A stretch of DNA of 52,049 nucleotides from Pseudomonadota bacterium (GTDB taxonomy: Bacteria; Pseudomonadota; Gammaproteobacteria; Steroidobacterales; Steroidobacteraceae), in NCBI GenBank assembly GCA_021851405.1, contig JAJZDW010000026.1, positions 1 through 52,049 of the forward strand, in the 5' to 3' direction. The position numbers and the translations under genes are program-made. Positions 25,457 to 33,280 of this stretch are shown here, one piece after another; the first letter of the stretch is position 1, and every line of letters starts with the position of its first letter. The notes below the pieces were generated by a model that was not told the origin of the DNA, did no database searches, and saw nothing but the letters and a program-made list of their open reading frames with translations.

Positions 25457-26764
25457 TCAGAGGTTGCGGATCAGCGCATCGCCGAACGCCGAGGTCGACA
25501 CCTCGCTCGCCCCGTCCATCAGGCGTGCGAAGTCGTACGTGACGGTCTTCTGGCCGATGGTCTTGTCCATCGCGCCGATGATGGCGTCGGCCGCCTCGGC
25601 CCAGCCCATGTAGCGCAGCATCATCTCCCCGGAGAGCAGCAGCGAGCCGGGGTTGACCTTGTCGAGGTTCGCGTACTTCGGCGCCGTGCCGTGCGTGGCT
25701 TCGAAGACCGCATGCCCGGTGAGGTAATTGATGTTGCCGCCCGGGGCGATGCCGATGCCACCGACCTGCGCGGCGAGCGCATCGGAGAGGTAATCGCCGT
25801 TGAGGTTCAGTGTCGCGATGACGTCGAACTCCGTCGGGCGGGTGAGCACCTGCTGCAGGGTGATGTCGGCGATCGCATCCTTGACGATGATCTTGCCGGC
25901 CTGCTGGGCGGCGGCCATCTCGGCATTGGCGGCCTTCTCGCCCTGGGCGGCCTTGGTGCGCTCCCACTGCTCCCAGGTGTAGGTCTGCTCCGGGAACTCC
26001 CGCTCGGCGAGCTGGTAGCCCCAGTTGCGAAAGGCGCCCTCGGTGAACTTCTGAATATTGCCCTTGTGCACCAGTGTCAGGCTGCGGCGCTGATTGGCGA
26101 TGGCGTATTCGATGGCCGAGCGCACGAGCCGCTCGGAGCCCTCGCGTGAGACCGGCTTCAAGCCGATGCCAGAGGACTCCGGGAAGCGGATCTTGGCGAA
26201 GGCCTTGGGGAAATGCTGCTTCAGCAGCGCCAGGAACAGCGTGTTCTCCTCAGTGCCGTTCTCGAACTCGATGCCGGCGTAGATGTCCTCGGTGTTCTCG
26301 CGAAAAATCACCATGTCCACCTGATCGGGACGCTTGACCGGCGAGGGCACGCCCTTGAACCAGCGCACCGGGCGCAGGCACACGTACAGGTCGAGCATCT
26401 GGCGCAGCGCCACGTTCAGCGAGCGGATGCCCCCGCCGATCGGGGTCGTGAGCGGCCCTTTGATCGAGATCAAGTAATCGCGGCAGGCCGCCACCGTTTC
26501 CTCGGGCAACCAGTTGTTGAATTGCTTGAACGCCTTCTCCCCGGCGTACACCTCCATCCAGTGGATCTTGCGCTTGCCGGCATAGGCCTTGTGCACCGCG
26601 GCGTCGATGACGCGCACGGTGGCGCGCCAGATGTCCGGGCCGGTGCCGTCGCCCTCGATGAACGGAATGATCGGGTTTTCCGGTACGGTGAGCTTGCCGT
26701 CGCGGATGGTGATCTTGGCGCCCGCGGCAGGGGGACTGAGCTTCGGGGCAGCGGCGCTGGACAT
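25457..26764 (-). CDS. icd: NADP-dependent isocitrate dehydrogenase
   Basis: 435 residues, slightly longer than the E. coli homodimeric enzyme because of a proline/alanine-rich N terminus. It oxidatively decarboxylates isocitrate in the TCA cycle. The substrate loop [18 protein letters not shown] contains the serine (about S115) equivalent to the IDH kinase target. [12 protein letters not shown] and [19 protein letters not shown] (cofactor region) are also intact. ATG 26764 is followed by an Icd-like N terminus. It is divergent from the permease gene and upstream of the nudix gene. Confidence 0.96.
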   Translation of the reverse strand: MSSAAAPKLSPPAAGAKITIRDGKLTVPENPIIPFIEGDGTGPDIWRATVRVIDAAVHKAYAGKRKIHWMEVYAGEKAFKQFNNWLPEETVAACRDYLISIKGPLTTPIGGGIRSLNVALRQMLDLYVCLRPVRWFKGVPSPVKRPDQVDMVIFRENTEDIYAGIEFENGTEENTLFLALLKQHFPKAFAKIRFPESSGIGLKPVSREGSERLVRSAIEYAIANQRRSLTLVHKGNIQKFTEGAFRNWGYQLAEREFPEQTYTWEQWERTKAAQGEKAANAEMAAAQQAGKIIVKDAIADITLQQVLTRPTEFDVIATLNLNGDYLSDALAAQVGGIGIAPGGNINYLTGHAVFEATHGTAPKYANLDKVNPGSLLLSGEMMLRYMGWAEAADAIIGAMDKTIGQKTVTYDFARLMDGASEVSTSAFGDALIRNL

Positions 26765-26943
26765 GATGCGGACTCCTCAGGATCGATCGGATGAGCGGCC
26801 CGGGCCCGTACAGCGGCCGGGCGGGGCGGGCAATCCTAGCACGGGCCCCGGCGCCGCGGCGCCCCCGGGGCCGCGGGCAGTCTCGGCGCATCTGTGCGAA
26901 ACTTGCCGGCATAATTTTTTGTTCCGCGGGGGTTGCCGGGATC

Positions 26944-28428
26944 ATGAATGACGCTACCGAAGGCGACACGCCAGGCGCGGTGCGCAAGCCGCTGCTGCGC
27001 CAGCTGTTCGCAGTTCACCCCGTGGTCGCGCCCGAGCGAGCCGGGGCCGAGCGGCTGAAACAGGCGCTGTCGGTGTGGGCGCTGATGGCGATCGGCATCG
27101 GCGCGACGATCGGCACCGGCATCTTCGTGCTCACCGGCACGGTGGCGGCGAATCAATCCGGACCTGCGATCACGATCTCGCTCGGCATCGCCGCCTTTGG
27201 CAGCGGGCTCGCAGCGTTGTGCTACGCGGAGTTCGCCGCGTTTCTGCCCGTGCCGGGCAGCGCCTACAGCTATACGTACGCGACACTCGGGGAGATCGCC
27301 GCGTGGTTCATCGGCTGGAACCTGCTGCTCGAGTACGGGATTTCCGCCTCGGCGGTCGCGGTGAGCTGGTCGGCCTACGTGGTGAACCTGCTCACCAGCT
27401 GGGGCATTGATCTGCCGGCGATGTGGACCAACGCGCCGCTGCAGCAGACGGCCGCCGGGCATCTGGTGATCACCGGGGCGATCATGAACGCCCCGGCGGT
27501 GTTGATCGTGCTGGCGTTGAGCGCGGTGTGTTACGTCGGTATCCAGGAGACCGCGCGGGTCACGAACTTCATGGTGGTGCTGAAGATCGGGGTCATCCTC
27601 ATCTTCGTCGTGGCCGGACTGAAGTTCATCTCGCCGTCCAACTGGCATCCGTACATCCCCGCGAACACCGGCACTTTCGGGCGCTTCGGCTGGTCGGGGG
27701 TGATGCAGGGGGCGGGCATCATCTTCTTCTCCTACGTCGGCTTCGATACGGCCTCGACCACCGCGCTTGAAGCCCGCAACCCGCAGCGCGACCTGCCGCT
27801 CGGCATCATGGGCACGCTGATCATCTCGACCGTGCTGTACATGGCGATGGCCGCGGTGATCACCGGCATGATCTCCTACACGCATCTGAACGTTGCGGCG
27901 CCCGTGGCCGCCGCCCTCGATGCGCATCCGGCGCTCTCCTGGCTGCGCTCGCTGGTGATCCTCGGGACCATCATCGGCATGACCTCGGTCATCCTGACTT
28001 CGATTCTCGGTCAGCCGCGCATCCTGCTGTCCATGGCCGATGATGGCTTGCTGCCGCCGGCGATGAGTCGCTGCCATCCGCGCTTCAAGACGCCGCACGT
28101 GTCTACCGCGGTCACCGGTATCGGCGCGGCCCTGATCGCCGGGATCTTTCCGCTCGATGTTCTCGCCGACCTGATCTCGATCGGGATCCTGCTCGCGTTC
28201 GCCGTCGTGTGTCTCGGCGTGCTGGTCATGCGCTACACGCGTCCCGACGTGCCCCGGCCCTTTCGGGTGCCCTGGGCGTGGTTGCTCTGCCCGCTCGGCG
28301 CCGTGGTGTGTTTCGGTATGACGTATTTCCTCTCCAACGCGACCTGGATCCGCCTGGTGGTCTGGACCGCGATCGGTGGGGTGATTTACCTGTTTTACGG
28401 CTTCAGACACAGCAAACTGCGCTCATGA
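26944..28428 (+). CDS. APC-family cationic amino acid permease
   Basis: 494 residues, about twelve to fourteen hydrophobic segments. The first has the APC motif GIGATIGTGIFVLTG, and PVPGSAYSYTYATLGEIAAW follows, typical of CAT-like transporters for arginine, lysine or related amines. FSYVGFDTASTTALEARNPQ is the conserved central motif. ATG 26944 gives the family start; the ribosome site is weak. Its stop overlaps the agmatine deiminase start (ATGA), which suggests that it imports agmatine, arginine or a polyamine. That substrate is inferred from the neighbour. Confidence 0.85.
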   Translation: MNDATEGDTPGAVRKPLLRQLFAVHPVVAPERAGAERLKQALSVWALMAIGIGATIGTGIFVLTGTVAANQSGPAITISLGIAAFGSGLAALCYAEFAAFLPVPGSAYSYTYATLGEIAAWFIGWNLLLEYGISASAVAVSWSAYVVNLLTSWGIDLPAMWTNAPLQQTAAGHLVITGAIMNAPAVLIVLALSAVCYVGIQETARVTNFMVVLKIGVILIFVVAGLKFISPSNWHPYIPANTGTFGRFGWSGVMQGAGIIFFSYVGFDTASTTALEARNPQRDLPLGIMGTLIISTVLYMAMAAVITGMISYTHLNVAAPVAAALDAHPALSWLRSLVILGTIIGMTSVILTSILGQPRILLSMADDGLLPPAMSRCHPRFKTPHVSTAVTGIGAALIAGIFPLDVLADLISIGILLAFAVVCLGVLVMRYTRPDVPRPFRVPWAWLLCPLGAVVCFGMTYFLSNATWIRLVVWTAIGGVIYLFYGFRHSKLRS

Positions 28429-29570
28429 ACACAGTGCCGCGCACGCCGCTCGGCGGCACCCCGGCCGCCGACGGCTGGTGGATGCCGGCGGAGTACGAGC
28501 CGCATGAGGGCTGCTGGATGCTGTGGCCGGAGCGCCCGGACAACTGGCGCGAGCAGGCCCAGCCGGGGCAGCGGGCGTTCGCCGCCGTGGCAGCGGCGAT
28601 TGCGCGCTTCGAGCCGGTGCGGGTCGGGGTGTCGGCGGCGCACGCCGCGGCGGCCCGCGCGCTGCTGCCGCCGGACGTCGGCGTCGTCACGCTGGCGCAC
28701 GATGACTGCTGGATGCGCGATGTCGGCCCGACGTACCTGGTCGGGGCGCCCGGGCAGCTGCGCGGCGTGCACTGGCACTTCAATGCCTGGGGCGGGCTCG
28801 ACGGCGGGCTCTACCACCCCTGGGACCAGGATGAACGGGTCGCCGCCGAGGTCCTCGCACTCGAGGGCCGCTCGCGCTACCGCGCGCCGATCGTGATCGA
28901 GGGGGGCGCGATCCACGTCGACGGCGAGGGCACCGCGCTGCTCGCCGAGGAGTGCGTCCTCCATCCGAACCGCAATCCCGGCATGACGCGCGAGCGCATG
29001 GAGGGGCTGCTGCGCGAGTATCTCGGCGTGACGCATTTCATCTGGCTCAGGCTCGGCGTCTACAACGATGAGACCGACGGGCACATCGACAACATGGCCT
29101 GCTTCCTCGCCCCGGGCAAAGTCTGTCTGACCTGGACCGAGGATCGCGCCGATCCGCAGTACGAGCGCTCGCAGGAGGCCGGGGAGCGTCTGGCCGCGGC
29201 GCGCGATGCGCGCGGCCGACACATCGAGGTGGTGAAACTGCCGATGCCCGGACCGCTCTTCATGACCGAGACGGAGGCGGCCGGACTGACTGCGAGCGCC
29301 GCCTGCAAGCCGCGCCGCGCCGGGGAGCGCCTCGCGGGGAGCTACGTGAATTTCTATTTCGCCAACGGCGCGCTGGTGGTGCCGCAGCTCGATGTGCGCA
29401 CCGACGCCGAGGCCGCCGCGATCCTCGCGCGGGCCTGCCCGGGGCGCGAGGTGCTCGGCGTGCCGGCGCGCGAGATCCTGCTCGGCGGCGGCGGCATTCA
29501 CTGCATCACCCAGCAGGTCCCCGATCCGCGCGCGCCGCGCACTCGCCCCGTCCCGGTCGGCGCCGGCTGA
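28425..29570 (+). CDS. aguA: agmatine deiminase
   Basis: 381 residues of the guanidino-group-modifying family. It hydrolyses agmatine to N-carbamoylputrescine and ammonia. Characteristic motifs are MPAEYEPHEGCWMLWPERPD at the N terminus, HDDCWMRDVGPTY, the catalytic histidine region GVYNDETDGHIDNMACF, and the nucleophile cysteine about C360 in GGGGIHCITQQ. It overlaps the permease stop by four bases. The usual partner N-carbamoylputrescine amidase (AguB) is not in the window. It fits the putrescine genes 4-10 kb upstream. Confidence 0.95.
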   Translation: MNTVPRTPLGGTPAADGWWMPAEYEPHEGCWMLWPERPDNWREQAQPGQRAFAAVAAAIARFEPVRVGVSAAHAAAARALLPPDVGVVTLAHDDCWMRDVGPTYLVGAPGQLRGVHWHFNAWGGLDGGLYHPWDQDERVAAEVLALEGRSRYRAPIVIEGGAIHVDGEGTALLAEECVLHPNRNPGMTRERMEGLLREYLGVTHFIWLRLGVYNDETDGHIDNMACFLAPGKVCLTWTEDRADPQYERSQEAGERLAAARDARGRHIEVVKLPMPGPLFMTETEAAGLTASAACKPRRAGERLAGSYVNFYFANGALVVPQLDVRTDAEAAAILARACPGREVLGVPAREILLGGGGIHCITQQVPDPRAPRTRPVPVGAG

Positions 29571-29584
29571 GACCGCCGCGGCGC

Positions 29585-30568
29585 TCAGCCCTGGAGCGCC
29601 GGGCGCGCGGCGAGCAGCGCCGCATAGCGCGCCAGATCGACGTTGCCGCCGGAGAGGATCACCCCGACTCGCGTGCCGCGCAGCGCCAGCTGGCCTGAGA
29701 AGACGGCGGCCGCGGCGAGTACGCCGGTCGGCTCGAGCACGAGTTTCATCCGTTCGGCGAACCAGGCCATCGCCTCGAGCAGCTGCGCGTCGCTCACGGT
29801 CACGATGTCGCGGACCCGCGCGGCGATCACCGGGAAGGTGTGCTGACCGAGGTGCTGGGTCTGCGCGCCGTCGGCGAGCGTCTCGGGGGTGGCGATGTGC
29901 ACGATGCGGCCGGCGCGCAGACTCTGGCGGCCATCATCGCCGGCCTCGGGCTCGACGCCGATCACCGCGCACTCGGGACTGAGCGCGTGCGCGGCCACCG
30001 CGCTGCCGGCGAGCAGACCGCCGCCGCCGAGTGGCACGAGCAGCGCATCGAGCGGACCGGCCGTCTCGAACAGCTCGGCCGCCGCGCTGCCCTGGCCGGC
30101 CATGACGTCGGGATGATCGTAGGGCGGAATCAGGCTCAGCCCGCGCTCGGCGGCCAGGCGGCGGCCGAGCGCTTCGCGGTCCTCGCCGTAGCGCTCGTAG
30201 AACACCACTTCGCCGCCGTACTCGCGCGTGGCGGCCACCTTGGCCCGCGGCGCATCGCTCGGCATGACGATCACCGCGTGGCTCCCGAGCAATCGGCAGG
30301 CGAGCGCGATCGCCTGCGCGTGGTTGCCGGAGGAGAAGGTGACGACGCCCGCGGCGCGCTGCGCCGCATCGAGCCGTGCGACCGCGTTGTATGCGCCGCG
30401 GAACTTGAACGCGCCCATGCGCTGGAAGTTCTCGCACTTGAAGTACAGCTGCGCGCCGCAGCGCGCCTCGGCGGTGCGCGAGCGCAGCACGGGCGTGCGG
30501 TGCGCGATGCCCGCCAGGCGCTCCTGGGCGGCCCGAATGTCGGCAAAGGTGATGGGCAGCTCGGCCAT
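29585..30568 (-). CDS. serine/threonine dehydratase (catabolic type, no ACT domain)
   Basis: 327 residues of fold-type II PLP enzyme. The PLP lysine is about K55 in MGAFKFRGAYNA; other motifs are TFSSGNHAQA and PLGGGGLLAG, with LSGGN near the end. The length matches TdcB, serine racemase or hydroxyaspartate ammonia-lyase rather than IlvA, since no regulatory ACT domain follows. Which substrate it uses cannot be told. The ATG at 30568 lies ten bases after the pirin stop on the same strand, so the two are co-transcribed. No clear ribosome site is seen. Confidence 0.82.
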   Translation of the reverse strand: MAELPITFADIRAAQERLAGIAHRTPVLRSRTAEARCGAQLYFKCENFQRMGAFKFRGAYNAVARLDAAQRAAGVVTFSSGNHAQAIALACRLLGSHAVIVMPSDAPRAKVAATREYGGEVVFYERYGEDREALGRRLAAERGLSLIPPYDHPDVMAGQGSAAAELFETAGPLDALLVPLGGGGLLAGSAVAAHALSPECAVIGVEPEAGDDGRQSLRAGRIVHIATPETLADGAQTQHLGQHTFPVIAARVRDIVTVSDAQLLEAMAWFAERMKLVLEPTGVLAAAAVFSGQLALRGTRVGVILSGGNVDLARYAALLAARPALQG

Positions 30569-30578
30569 GGCGGCGGGT

Positions 30579-31499
30579 TCAGGGCGTCTCGGGCAGCGGG
30601 ATGAATTCCGTCTCATCGCCGGGCACGGTGGGGAAGCGGCCGGCGCGCCAGTCCTCCTTGGCCTGCTCGATGCGCGTTGGGGAGCTTGAGACGAAGTTCC
30701 AGTCGATGTACCGCGGTCCGACCGGCTCCCCGCCGATGAGTGCGATGCGCGCCGCCCCCGTGCTGCGCAGCGTAACCGGCGCCCCTGGGGTGAACACCAG
30801 CATGTGGCCCGCTCCGGTGCGCGCCCCGGCGCACTCGATCTGCCCGTCAATCACGTACGCGGCCCGTTCGCTGCAGTGCGCAGGCACGATCAGCTCGGCT
30901 CCCGGCTGCAGCGCCACGTCGGCGTAGAACAGCGGGGAGAGGATCGCCACGGGGGAGCGCTGTCCGAACAGCTCCCCGGCGAGCACGCGCACGCGCGCGC
31001 CTTGACGCTCGAGCACCGGCAGCGTGGCCGAGGGGTGATGATGAAACTCGGGCGCGTGCTCCTCGTGCGCCGTCGGCAACGCGACCCACAGCTGCAACCC
31101 ATTCAGCCGGCTGGCGCTGCGGCGCAGCGGCGGATCGGTGCGTTCCGAGTGCACGATGCCGCGCCCGGCGGTCATCCAGTTGACGTCGCCGGGACGGATG
31201 GCCTGGTGCGAGCCGAGGCTGTCACGGTGGATGATTTCGCCTTCGAACAGGTACGTGACGGTGGCGAGGCCGATGTGCGGGTGCGGGCGCACGTCGAGGC
31301 CCTGGCCGGGGGCGAGCTGCGCCGGTCCCATGTGGTCGAAAAAGATGAACGGGCCGACCATGCGCCGTGCGGCGCAGGGCAGCACGCGGGCGACCTGCAG
31401 CGCGCCGATGTCGCGCGGCCGCCCCTCGAGCACGGTCGCCAGCGGGGGTTGCGGCGGGCTCACGGCGGGGGCCGGCTCGGCGGTGGGCGGGACACTCAT
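30579..31499 (-). CDS. pirin family protein
   Basis: 306 residues, bicupin. The N-terminal cupin has [17 protein letters not shown] and HRDSLG, holding the three metal histidines and glutamate of pirins, then the family motif [15 protein letters not shown]. The second cupin shows WVALP and a weaker motif. Pirins are iron-binding proteins; some are quercetinases and others transcription cofactors. The role here is not evident. The chosen ATG at 31499 has GGAG about nine bases upstream. A perfect 18-bp palindrome lies in the spacer to the divergent dehydrogenase gene. Confidence 0.87.
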   Translation of the reverse strand: MSVPPTAEPAPAVSPPQPPLATVLEGRPRDIGALQVARVLPCAARRMVGPFIFFDHMGPAQLAPGQGLDVRPHPHIGLATVTYLFEGEIIHRDSLGSHQAIRPGDVNWMTAGRGIVHSERTDPPLRRSASRLNGLQLWVALPTAHEEHAPEFHHHPSATLPVLERQGARVRVLAGELFGQRSPVAILSPLFYADVALQPGAELIVPAHCSERAAYVIDGQIECAGARTGAGHMLVFTPGAPVTLRSTGAARIALIGGEPVGPRYIDWNFVSSSPTRIEQAKEDWRAGRFPTVPGDETEFIPLPETP

Positions 31500-31529
31500 G
31501 CGGCACTCTCCGGGGGAGATGGGGGCGGG

Positions 31530-31547
31530 CCCGATGCTAGCATCGGG
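31530..31547. promoter_or_regulatory. 18-bp perfect palindrome in pirin/dehydrogenase spacer
   Basis: CCCGATGCTAGCATCGGG is its own reverse complement. It lies 31-48 bases upstream of the pirin start and about 70 bases upstream of the dehydrogenase start in a divergent spacer. This is the arrangement expected of a site for a dimeric regulator of both genes. No regulator gene is adjacent. Confidence 0.4.
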
Positions 31548-31615
31548 GCTCGGCATGTGTGCGCCACCCGCCGCGGGCGCGCCGCTGAGGTTGAGTTCAA
31601 CGTACGGAGGCCGTC

Positions 31616-32473
31616 ATGGACATCGGATTCATTGGACTGGGGAACATGGGCCGCGCCATTGCGGCCCGGCTGCTCGGCGCCGGGCATCGGCTGCGGGTGT
31701 GGAATCGCTCGGCGCAGCCGCTCGAGCCGCTCGTCGCGGCGGGCGCCGAGGCGGCCGGGAGCGCACGCGAGGCGTGCGCAGCCGAGGTCGTATTCTCGAT
31801 TCTGAGCGACGACTCGGCGGTGCGAGAGGTGGTGCTGCCGGGCGCGCCCGGCAGCGTGCATGTGAACATGGCGACCATCTCCCCGCAGCTGAGCGATGAG
31901 CTCGCCGCGCGCTTCGGCGCCGCCGGCTGCGGCTACATCGCCGCCCCGGTGCTCGGCCGGCCGGACGTCGCTGCGGCGGGCCAGCTGAACATCCTGGCCG
32001 CCGGCGCGCCGGCCGAACTCGACCGGGTGCAGGGGCTGTTCGATGTCATCGGGCAGAAGACCTGGCGCTTCGGGGACCGACCCGCGCAGGCGAACGTCGT
32101 GAAGCTCGCGATGAACTTCATGCTCGCGGCGGCCATCGAGTCGATGGGCGAGGCGGCCGCGCTCGCCAGCGGTTACGCCATCGAGCCGGCGCGGCTGTTC
32201 GAGCTGGTCAGCCAGACGTTCTTCCCCGGGGCGGTCTATCAGGGCTACGGGCGCGTGATCGCCGAGTCGCGCTTCGAGCCGGCCGGATTCAGAGCCCGGC
32301 TCGGGCTGAAGGACGTGCGTCTGGCGCTCGCTGCTGCCGAGGCGGTCCATGCTCCGCTGCCGTTGGCCAGTCTGATGCGAGACTCGCTGCTCGAGGGCTT
32401 GGCGCGCGGGGAGGGCGAGTGGGAATTCGGCGCGGTGCTCGGTCGCGCCCCGCTGCGGCGCGCCGGCCGCTAG
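31616..32473 (+). CDS. NAD-binding 3-hydroxyisobutyrate dehydrogenase-family protein
   Basis: 285 residues of beta-hydroxyacid dehydrogenase type. The Rossmann motif IGFIGLGNMGRAIA starts at residue 3. The substrate-binding GRPDVAAAGQLNILAAG region replaces the more common GG motif. The catalytic lysine is probably in NVVKLAMNFML, as in K-x-x-x-N of this family. A helical C-terminal domain closes it. GGAGG lies six or so bases before the ATG. It may reduce succinic or glyoxylic semialdehyde, or act like an imine reductase; substrate unassigned. Its stop overlaps the stop of the convergent TPR gene by four bases. Confidence 0.83.
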   Translation: MDIGFIGLGNMGRAIAARLLGAGHRLRVWNRSAQPLEPLVAAGAEAAGSAREACAAEVVFSILSDDSAVREVVLPGAPGSVHVNMATISPQLSDELAARFGAAGCGYIAAPVLGRPDVAAAGQLNILAAGAPAELDRVQGLFDVIGQKTWRFGDRPAQANVVKLAMNFMLAAAIESMGEAAALASGYAIEPARLFELVSQTFFPGAVYQGYGRVIAESRFEPAGFRARLGLKDVRLALAAAEAVHAPLPLASLMRDSLLEGLARGEGEWEFGAVLGRAPLRRAGR

Positions 32474-33222
32474 AGCAGCCGGGAGGCCGCGTCGAGCCAG
32501 GTGCGCTGCGCGCGCCGGTAGTGCGCCGGGGCAATGCGTGCCCGTTCGAGCAGCTCGCGGGCCACCTTGCTGGCCGTCTCGCGCTCGCCCTGACGCTCGA
32601 GCAGCTGTGCATAGCGCACCGCCGCCTCGGCACCGGGGTAGGCCGGTGCGAGCGCGCGGTACTCCGCGAGTGCCCGCTCGAGGCTGCCTTCCTGCTCGAG
32701 CGCGCGCGCATAGAGCAGGTGGCGTTCCGGGGAGTTGAACTGCGGGTTGTGCTGCATCAGCGCCTCGAGCGTGCCGCGCGCGGCGCTCGCCTCGCCGTTG
32801 CCAAATTGCGCGCGTGCCAGGCCGAGCATGAGATTCGGGTCGTGCTCGTACAGGCCGCTCAAGGTCTGGCGGTACTGCGTGATCGCCTCGGCGCAGCGGC
32901 CATGGCGCACGAGTTCCTCGGCGTAACGCTGCCGGCTCGCCACGTTGCCGGTGACCGCCGCCTCCTGCTCGAAGCGGCGCAGGTCCCCGTACGGGTCCAT
33001 GGCCTGCTTCAGGCCGCGCCCGGCGCGCTGCGCGGTGCGGCTGCCGAACAGCTCCGGGAGGATCTCCACTGCCGCGTACGCCAGCGCACCGAGCAGGGGC
33101 AGGAACAACATGACCCAGACCCAGATCCAATTGCGCCCGGTTTTGATGCAATGGATGATCAGAGCGAGCGACAGCGCGTAGGGCAGGATCAGGTACAGCA
33201 TGAGCAGGCTATCGTACCGCAT
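32470..33222 (-). CDS. membrane-anchored TPR-like protein
   Basis: 250 residues. Two N-terminal membrane segments (about 5-25 and 31-52, the second with WIWVWVMLFLPLLGALAYAAVE) resemble a phospholipase-D-N-type anchor. The rest, from about residue 80, is helical with TPR-like repeats: EAITQYRQTL, AARGTLEALMQHNP, ERALAEYRALAPAYPGAEAAVRY. The ATG at 33222 and another at 33201 are both possible. TPR proteins mediate protein contacts, and no partner is identified. It is divergent from the patatin gene, with 58 bp between. Confidence 0.75.
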   Translation of the reverse strand: MRYDSLLMLYLILPYALSLALIIHCIKTGRNWIWVWVMLFLPLLGALAYAAVEILPELFGSRTAQRAGRGLKQAMDPYGDLRRFEQEAAVTGNVASRQRYAEELVRHGRCAEAITQYRQTLSGLYEHDPNLMLGLARAQFGNGEASAARGTLEALMQHNPQFNSPERHLLYARALEQEGSLERALAEYRALAPAYPGAEAAVRYAQLLERQGERETASKVARELLERARIAPAHYRRAQRTWLDAASRLL

Positions 33223-33280
33223 CCGGCGGTCGTCTCGCCCGGCCGGCAGATCGGCCCGCGATGCTGATATTCTGCCGCGC

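Noticed and set aside
29585-30568. Biosynthetic threonine deaminase IlvA
   Set aside because: No C-terminal ACT regulatory domain; the length fits catabolic dehydratases or serine racemase.
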